Below, one piece after another: positions 59,442 to 64,000 of a stretch of DNA of 64,000 bases (positions are counted from its first letter, which is position 1; each line of letters opens with the position of its first letter). Source of the DNA: Bacillota bacterium. GTDB lineage: Bacteria; Bacillota; Clostridia; Oscillospirales; Ruminococcaceae. The notes beneath the pieces are model-generated. The model made no database searches. It was not told the origin of the DNA and saw only the letters and a program-made list of their open reading frames with translations. The translations under genes and the position numbers were made by a program. The stretch spans positions 1-64,000 of the forward strand of contig JAEZCT010000015.1 of the NCBI GenBank assembly GCA_023433405.1. Reading direction: 5' to 3'.

Positions 59442-62339
59442 TTATTGCCCCTGAGTCGCCGCAAAAAGGCTGCGTAGCCGGATCTTGACGGCGCCAAGGT
59501 TGGTAATCTCATCAATCTTTATCTGTGTATAAATACGTCCTTCCTGCTCCAGGATATCGCGCACCTCATCTGTAGTTATCGCGTCCACGCCGCAGCCAAA
59601 GGAAACGAGCTGCACCAGATTCATGTCAGGCTGCTCTGCAATGTACCTGGCCGCCGCATAAAGGCGGGAATGGTATGTCCATTGGTTGAGTACGGAGGTC
59701 TTGAAGCGCTTGACCTTATCGCTTACGCAGTCCTCTGAGATAATGGCAACACCAAAGCCCGCTATCAGGCGGTCGATGCCGTGGTTAATCTCGGGATCCA
59801 CATGATAGGGCCGGCCGGCAAGCACGATAATGGTCTTGTTTTGAGCCCGCGCGGCCTTTATAATTCTCTCACCCTCCGCGCGCACCTTGACAAAAAATTG
59901 CTCAAAGGACTGATAGGCAAGCTTAGTCGCCCTCTGAACCTCTTTTACTGTAATCCCGTCAAAGTATCCGAGCAGGATTTGATGCATCTTGCCGGGGAAA
60001 TCCTTGGGCCGGTGGATACCCACATAGTCCTTAATAAAGGTAACGCGCGCGGTATCTGGCATATTGGCGGTAATCACCTCGGGGTAGTATGCCACAACAG
60101 GGCAGTTGTAATGGTTGTCGCCCAAGCCCTCATCCACGTTATAGGTCAGGCAGGGATAGAAGATGGTGTTCACGCCGCTGTTAATAAGCTCCTGCACATG
60201 GCCGTGCAGCAGCTTTGCGGGGAAGCAGACGGTATCCGACGGGATGGTGCTTTGCCCAAGCAGGTACATTTCACGGCTGGAGGCAGGGGAGGTAACAACC
60301 TCAAATCCGAGGTCGGTGAAAAACGCGTGCCAGAAGGGGAGAAGCTCGTACATATTTAGCCCCATCGGTAAACCGATTTTCCCCCGCGCACCTGCCACAG
60401 GGCGATAGCTCTCCAATAGCTTCAGCTTGTACTCGTAGATGTTCAGGCTGTTATCCGCCGCTTGTTTGGTAATGGGACGTTCGCAGCGGTTGCCGCTGAT
60501 AAACCGTCTGCCGCTGTCAAAGGTGTTAACGGTAAGCTGGCAGTTGTTGGAGCAAAGTCCACAATGGATTGTTTTAACGGTGTGGGTAAAATCAACCAGC
60601 TGTTCTTTGCTAATGATTGCGCTTTCGCCCTTTGTGTGTGTCCGGGCGTACAGCGCCGCGCCATAAGCGCCCATGAGTCCCGCAATTTCGGGTCTGATGA
60701 CATCCACGTTCAGCTCCTGCTCAAACGCCCGCAGTACCGCGTCGTTTAAAAAGGTGCCGCCCTGTACGACAATTTGCTTGCCAAGCTCCGCCGCGCTGGT
60801 GGCGCGAATGACCTTATACAGCGCATTCTTAACAACGCTGATGGAGAGCCCCGCAGAAATATTCTCAATAGAGGCGCCATCCTTTTGCGCCTGCTTCACC
60901 GAGGAATTCATAAACACCGTGCAGCGGGAGCCAAGATCCACCGGGCGGTCGGCAAACAAGCCAAGGCGGGCAAACTCCTCTATAGAGTAACCCAGCGCGT
61001 TGGCAAAGGTTTGTAAAAATGAACCGCAGCCGGAGGAACATGCCTCATTTAAAAAGATGTTATCAATTGTGCCGTTTCTTATTTTAAAACACTTGATATC
61101 CTGTCCGCCGATGTCGATGATAAACTCCACATCGGGCATAAAGCTCTTGGCTGCCGTAAAATGCGCAACCGTCTCAACTACGCCATAATCAATGCAAAAG
61201 GCGTTTTTTACAATCTCCTCACCGTAGCCGGTCACCGTAGCGCCAGCAATGCGAATATCCGGGTACTTCGTATACAGGTCAAGCAGATACCCCCGGATAA
61301 TGGGTACGGGGTTGCCGCTGTTCGATTGATAGCTAAAATCCAGCAGTCGTCCCTGGTCATCCAGCAATACGGTTTTTACGGTAGTCGAGCCCGCGTCAAT
61401 GCCAAGGAAGGCGGCTCCGGTGTATTGCGCGGGGTCGTGTCGGGGCACATCATGCTTTGCATGGGAGGAGCGAAACTGCTCATACTCCTCTTTAGAACGA
61501 AACAGAGGGTTCATGGTAACATAATGCTGCGCCGCCTCATAGTGCGCAAGCTTATCCATAACATCGTCAAGGTTAACCGCCCTGTCTGCCGAGAAGGCCG
61601 CGCCCAGCGCAACGTAGTAGAGCGAATCCTCCGGGCAGAGTCCCTCGGTTTTCAGAGTTTGGTTAAAGCTATCCCGCAGACCGGAAAGGAAGGTGAGCGG
61701 ACCGCCCAGGTACAGCACGTTGCCCTCTATGGGGCGGCCTTGCGCAAGCCCGGCGATAGTCTGGTTTACAACCGCGCCAAAGATACTAGCTGCAATGTCG
61801 CTTTTTTGGGCGCCCTGATTGAGAAGGGGCTGAATATCCGATTTTGCAAATACGCCGCAGCGGGAGGCGATGGTGTACAGCTTTTCGTGCTCTGCGGCAA
61901 GGTCGTTAATATCCTCAATCGGTACGCCCAGCAGGGTGGCCATCTGGTCGATAAACGCGCCGGTGCCGCCTGCACAGGAACCGTTCATGCGCACCTCCAT
62001 GCCGCCGGAGAGGAACAAAATCTTTGCATCCTCTCCGCCCAGCTCGATGACCACATCGGTGCCGGGGGCAAGCCGGGTGGCCGCAACGCGCGTGGCATAA
62101 ACCTCTTGTATAAACGGCGTACCACAGCTCTCGGCAAGCCCCATACCAGCAGAGCCGGATATGGCAAGCTCGGCTGAGTCATGGGGGGGAAGCTGTTCTT
62201 TCACCGTGCGCAAAAGCTCAATGGTTTTTTGTGTAATTTGAGACAAATGCCGTTCATATGAGCGATATGTAATTTTCCCGTTTTCGTCGGTGACTACACA
62301 TTTAATGGTGGTCGAGCCGATATCAAGCCCTATCTTCAA
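59442..62339 (-). CDS. Tandem-domain acyl-CoA dehydratase activase
   Basis: A 965-residue protein with two BcrA/BadF-type ASKHA ATPase modules. The first begins GLDIGSTTIKCVV near 4, the second GIDAGSTTVKTVL near 315, each with its own cluster motif (NGSCAGGTGAF near 118 and NEACSSGCGSF near 435). A DUF2229 region follows from about 650. Such activases use ATP to push one electron into a dehydratase. It lies 82 nt upstream of the HgdB-like gene as an operon. GGAGGG precedes the start. Confidence 0.85.
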   Translation of the reverse strand: MKIGLDIGSTTIKCVVTDENGKITYRSYERHLSQITQKTIELLRTVKEQLPPHDSAELAISGSAGMGLAESCGTPFIQEVYATRVAATRLAPGTDVVIELGGEDAKILFLSGGMEVRMNGSCAGGTGAFIDQMATLLGVPIEDINDLAAEHEKLYTIASRCGVFAKSDIQPLLNQGAQKSDIAASIFGAVVNQTIAGLAQGRPIEGNVLYLGGPLTFLSGLRDSFNQTLKTEGLCPEDSLYYVALGAAFSADRAVNLDDVMDKLAHYEAAQHYVTMNPLFRSKEEYEQFRSSHAKHDVPRHDPAQYTGAAFLGIDAGSTTVKTVLLDDQGRLLDFSYQSNSGNPVPIIRGYLLDLYTKYPDIRIAGATVTGYGEEIVKNAFCIDYGVVETVAHFTAAKSFMPDVEFIIDIGGQDIKCFKIRNGTIDNIFLNEACSSGCGSFLQTFANALGYSIEEFARLGLFADRPVDLGSRCTVFMNSSVKQAQKDGASIENISAGLSISVVKNALYKVIRATSAAELGKQIVVQGGTFLNDAVLRAFEQELNVDVIRPEIAGLMGAYGAALYARTHTKGESAIISKEQLVDFTHTVKTIHCGLCSNNCQLTVNTFDSGRRFISGNRCERPITKQAADNSLNIYEYKLKLLESYRPVAGARGKIGLPMGLNMYELLPFWHAFFTDLGFEVVTSPASSREMYLLGQSTIPSDTVCFPAKLLHGHVQELINSGVNTIFYPCLTYNVDEGLGDNHYNCPVVAYYPEVITANMPDTARVTFIKDYVGIHRPKDFPGKMHQILLGYFDGITVKEVQRATKLAYQSFEQFFVKVRAEGERIIKAARAQNKTIIVLAGRPYHVDPEINHGIDRLIAGFGVAIISEDCVSDKVKRFKTSVLNQWTYHSRLYAAARYIAEQPDMNLVQLVSFGCGVDAITTDEVRDILEQEGRIYTQIKIDEITNLGAVKIRLRSLFAATQGQ

Positions 62340-62491
62340 GAGAACCCTCCAGCCTACGGCTTTATGACCGCGCGCCCTATTATTCGTGTGCCAGGCGCGG
62401 ACATTTTGTCATTTTGCCGTTTATTATACCTATTCTATAGCTATTATAACAGCTTATCCGTTTTGCGCAAGCACTATTGTTTTACACATAT

Positions 62492-62640
62492 TAATACTAA
62501 TCCCGCTCAAGGCACAAAGAAATCCATTATGTGGATATAATTCTAAGCGTATTATCTGATATCGTTTAAAAAAAGAACTGGATTTGGGGATGCTTTGCAC
62601 AATTTTTAGCAAAAAAACCGCCCTGATACTAATCCCGATT
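62492..62640. repeat. Isolated ends of the palindromic repeat
   Basis: The end motif ATACTAATCCCG occurs twice in the same orientation (62495 and 62626) without complete elements between or after. The second lies in the loop of the LysR-gene terminator-like stem AAAAAACCGCC/GGCGGCAGTTTTTT. The gap 62340-62674 shows nothing else. Confidence 0.5.
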
Positions 62641-62674
62641 TGAAACGAAATTAACATATGAAGGCGGCAGTTTT

Positions 62675-63601
62675 TTATGGCTTTTGCCCGCACTGAGTTT
62701 TTAGCCTGCTGATAAACTGGCGGGCGTACCGATTTATGGGACGTACCTTTGGAAAAATGGCAAGGTCGGTGTTAATCAGGTTTGCGTGCAGGCAATCCTT
62801 AATAATCAGCTTATGCTGCTTTAGCACATCCTCCGGCACGGGGGAGACCCACATATACGCCCCGGTGACCCGCTGTAAAAGGTCATATTGACTGCCGCGG
62901 TCATACACATAAATGCGCTTCATGGGCGCGTTAAAGGCCGCATTCTTGTTAATCTGAGAGAAGGCAATGGGGGGCAATTGATAATCACCGTGTACAATTT
63001 CCGTGTACCCGCTAAGCATGTGGTAATATACCCTGGGCTGTTCGCACAGCGGGTGACGCAAGGACATCATAAGCCCCATGGGAAAACTCCAAATCTCCTC
63101 AAAGGAGAGCTGGTTATCCTCAATAAGCCGGTAAAAATACTCCCCGCAGTTTGATTGAAAGCGAATAACCGCCACATCAAGCTCCCCGTGTGAGACGGCA
63201 GAGATTGAGCTGATGGCGTCGGATTCCTTAAAGTGAATATCCACCTGGCGCTTTGAATTAAACTCGCCGGCAAATTCCGCGAACGCAACAGAGGCATAGG
63301 TTGCGCGCGGTACAGCAATGCGCAGACGGATTACATCGCCGGTGCTGTCGCGCTTATAGATAGACTCCAGCTCATCCATCTGTGAAAGGATGAGCTTTGC
63401 GTAAGTTAAAAACTCGGTGCCTTTTTCTGTGGGCATAACCCCTTGGGGGGTGCGGGTAAAAAGCTTGGTACCGATCTCCGCTTCAAGCTCCCGCAACGCG
63501 CGGCTAAGATTTGGCTGCCCCATAAACAGGTTTTGAGCGGCTTTTGTAATCGAATGGGTCTTTTCTACCTCGACGGCATAGCGTAGATGAAGCGTATTCA
63601 T
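62675..63601 (-). CDS. LysR family transcriptional regulator
   Basis: A 308-residue regulator with an N-terminal winged helix-turn-helix (about 1-60, with SITKAAQNLFMGQPNLSRAL) and a C-terminal co-inducer-binding domain. It lies upstream of and on the same strand as the dehydratase activase genes, but with a terminator-like stem and repeat ends between, so a link is not certain. The start follows AGGCAGG. Confidence 0.85.
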   Translation of the reverse strand: MNTLHLRYAVEVEKTHSITKAAQNLFMGQPNLSRALRELEAEIGTKLFTRTPQGVMPTEKGTEFLTYAKLILSQMDELESIYKRDSTGDVIRLRIAVPRATYASVAFAEFAGEFNSKRQVDIHFKESDAISSISAVSHGELDVAVIRFQSNCGEYFYRLIEDNQLSFEEIWSFPMGLMMSLRHPLCEQPRVYYHMLSGYTEIVHGDYQLPPIAFSQINKNAAFNAPMKRIYVYDRGSQYDLLQRVTGAYMWVSPVPEDVLKQHKLIIKDCLHANLINTDLAIFPKVRPINRYARQFISRLKTQCGQKP

Positions 63602-63859
63602 TGTTAATGTGAACCTGCCTTCATATTACAAGTAAAAAATGCACGGGTTGGGTGCCTTGCATAGATTGAGAGGAAGCGCGGATAATATTTTCCATAGCCC
63701 TCTGCGGTTTGTCATATTAATTATACATTACCCTCCTCTTTAAATCAATGTTAATATTATAACAAAGATTGCACAATGCCGCAGTCTTTCACCATGACAG
63801 CATGGTGTGCTTATGGTGTCCAGGCGGGTTGTGTGGGAACGATACGCTTGCACCTCCGT

Positions 63860-63890
63860 GCTTATGCCGACGTTTTGGGTCGGCATAAGC
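63860..63890. other. Strong inverted repeat without T run
   Basis: A perfect 12-bp stem, GCTTATGCCGAC with its complement, around GTTTTGG. No gene nearby explains it. The rest of 63602-63981 shows no gene. Confidence 0.5.
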
Positions 63891-63981
63891 TGCGGAGAGC
63901 TTTTGCCGCTCCCGTTTGAGAAAGAAGGATAACTCATAACCCCTACAGCGGTGCAAAGCAGTATTTCCGTTCGGGTTTTTC

Positions 63982-64000
63982 TAATACTAATATCCGATTT
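63982..64000. repeat. Left end of another palindromic repeat, cut by the window
   Basis: CTAATACTAATATCCGATT is identical to the left end of copy C and runs off the end of the window. Confidence 0.65.

Noticed and set aside
61161..62177. 338-residue frame antisense to the dehydratase activase
   Set aside because: The activase frame has clear ATPase and cluster motifs over the same bases; the antisense product has no recognisable domain.

Overview
The window looks like chromosomal DNA of an anaerobic, Gram-positive Clostridia member, probably Oscillospirales-like. The signs are Shine-Dalgarno starts of the AGGAGG type, several GTG/TTG starts, Firmicutes housekeeping genes (ctsR-mcsA-mcsB-clpC, spoVG, lexA, glpP), an IspH-ribosomal S1 fusion, and anaerobe genes (sensory-type [FeFe] hydrogenase, acyl-CoA dehydratase activase, butanol-type alcohol dehydrogenase). 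I see no rRNA, phage, transposase or CRISPR array. The assignment is by inference from gene content.

Layout. 1-5100: tRNA-Gly and tRNA-Cys, GabT-like aminotransferase, PucR-type regulator, small membrane protein, D-lactate dehydrogenase. 5100-9000: SGNH hydrolase, DegV, DUF1836, YibE/F. 9200-13240: the glycerol-3-phosphate unit, with the antiterminator GlpP upstream of a promoter-attenuator and a GlpA-like/FAD oxidoreductase/DUF1667 operon. 13500-18600: PepD, phosphoglycerate mutase-like ApgM, a deacetylase with lost metal ligands, an NYN/OST-HTH protein preceded by a structured leader RNA. 19100-21540: a Fur-box-controlled flavin group (FMN lipoprotein, ApbE, Gx transporter). 21680-28920: hydroxyacid dehydrogenase, TetR plus ABC exporter, and a nitrate/sulfonate/taurine-type ABC importer. 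29050-33700: iron alcohol dehydrogenase, PHP protein, TSCPD protein, unknown protein, VOC protein, LexA. 33900-37310: hydrogenase-sensor operon (DRTGG, RsbW-like ATPase, HydS-like, DRTGG, PHP). 37600-43000: Cys/Gly-rich miniprotein, then the CtsR heat-shock operon. 43100-52400: MurC, SpoVG, CCA transferase, RpiR regulator, BaiN-like flavoprotein, Cmk-PlsC-IspH/S1. 52600-64000: Ca2+ P-type ATPase, DJ-1, tRNA-Ala, Mrp ATPase, 2-hydroxyacyl-CoA dehydratase components, LysR.

A family of about 105-110 bp imperfect palindromes with ATACTAAT-type ends is scattered between genes (five full copies and several partial ones). Two of them supply the stop codon of the neighbouring gene. The most unusual items are the leader/ncRNA at 18650-18902, the Fur-controlled flavin group, the sensory hydrogenase operon, the 52-residue Cys/Gly protein and the pseudo-deacetylase.
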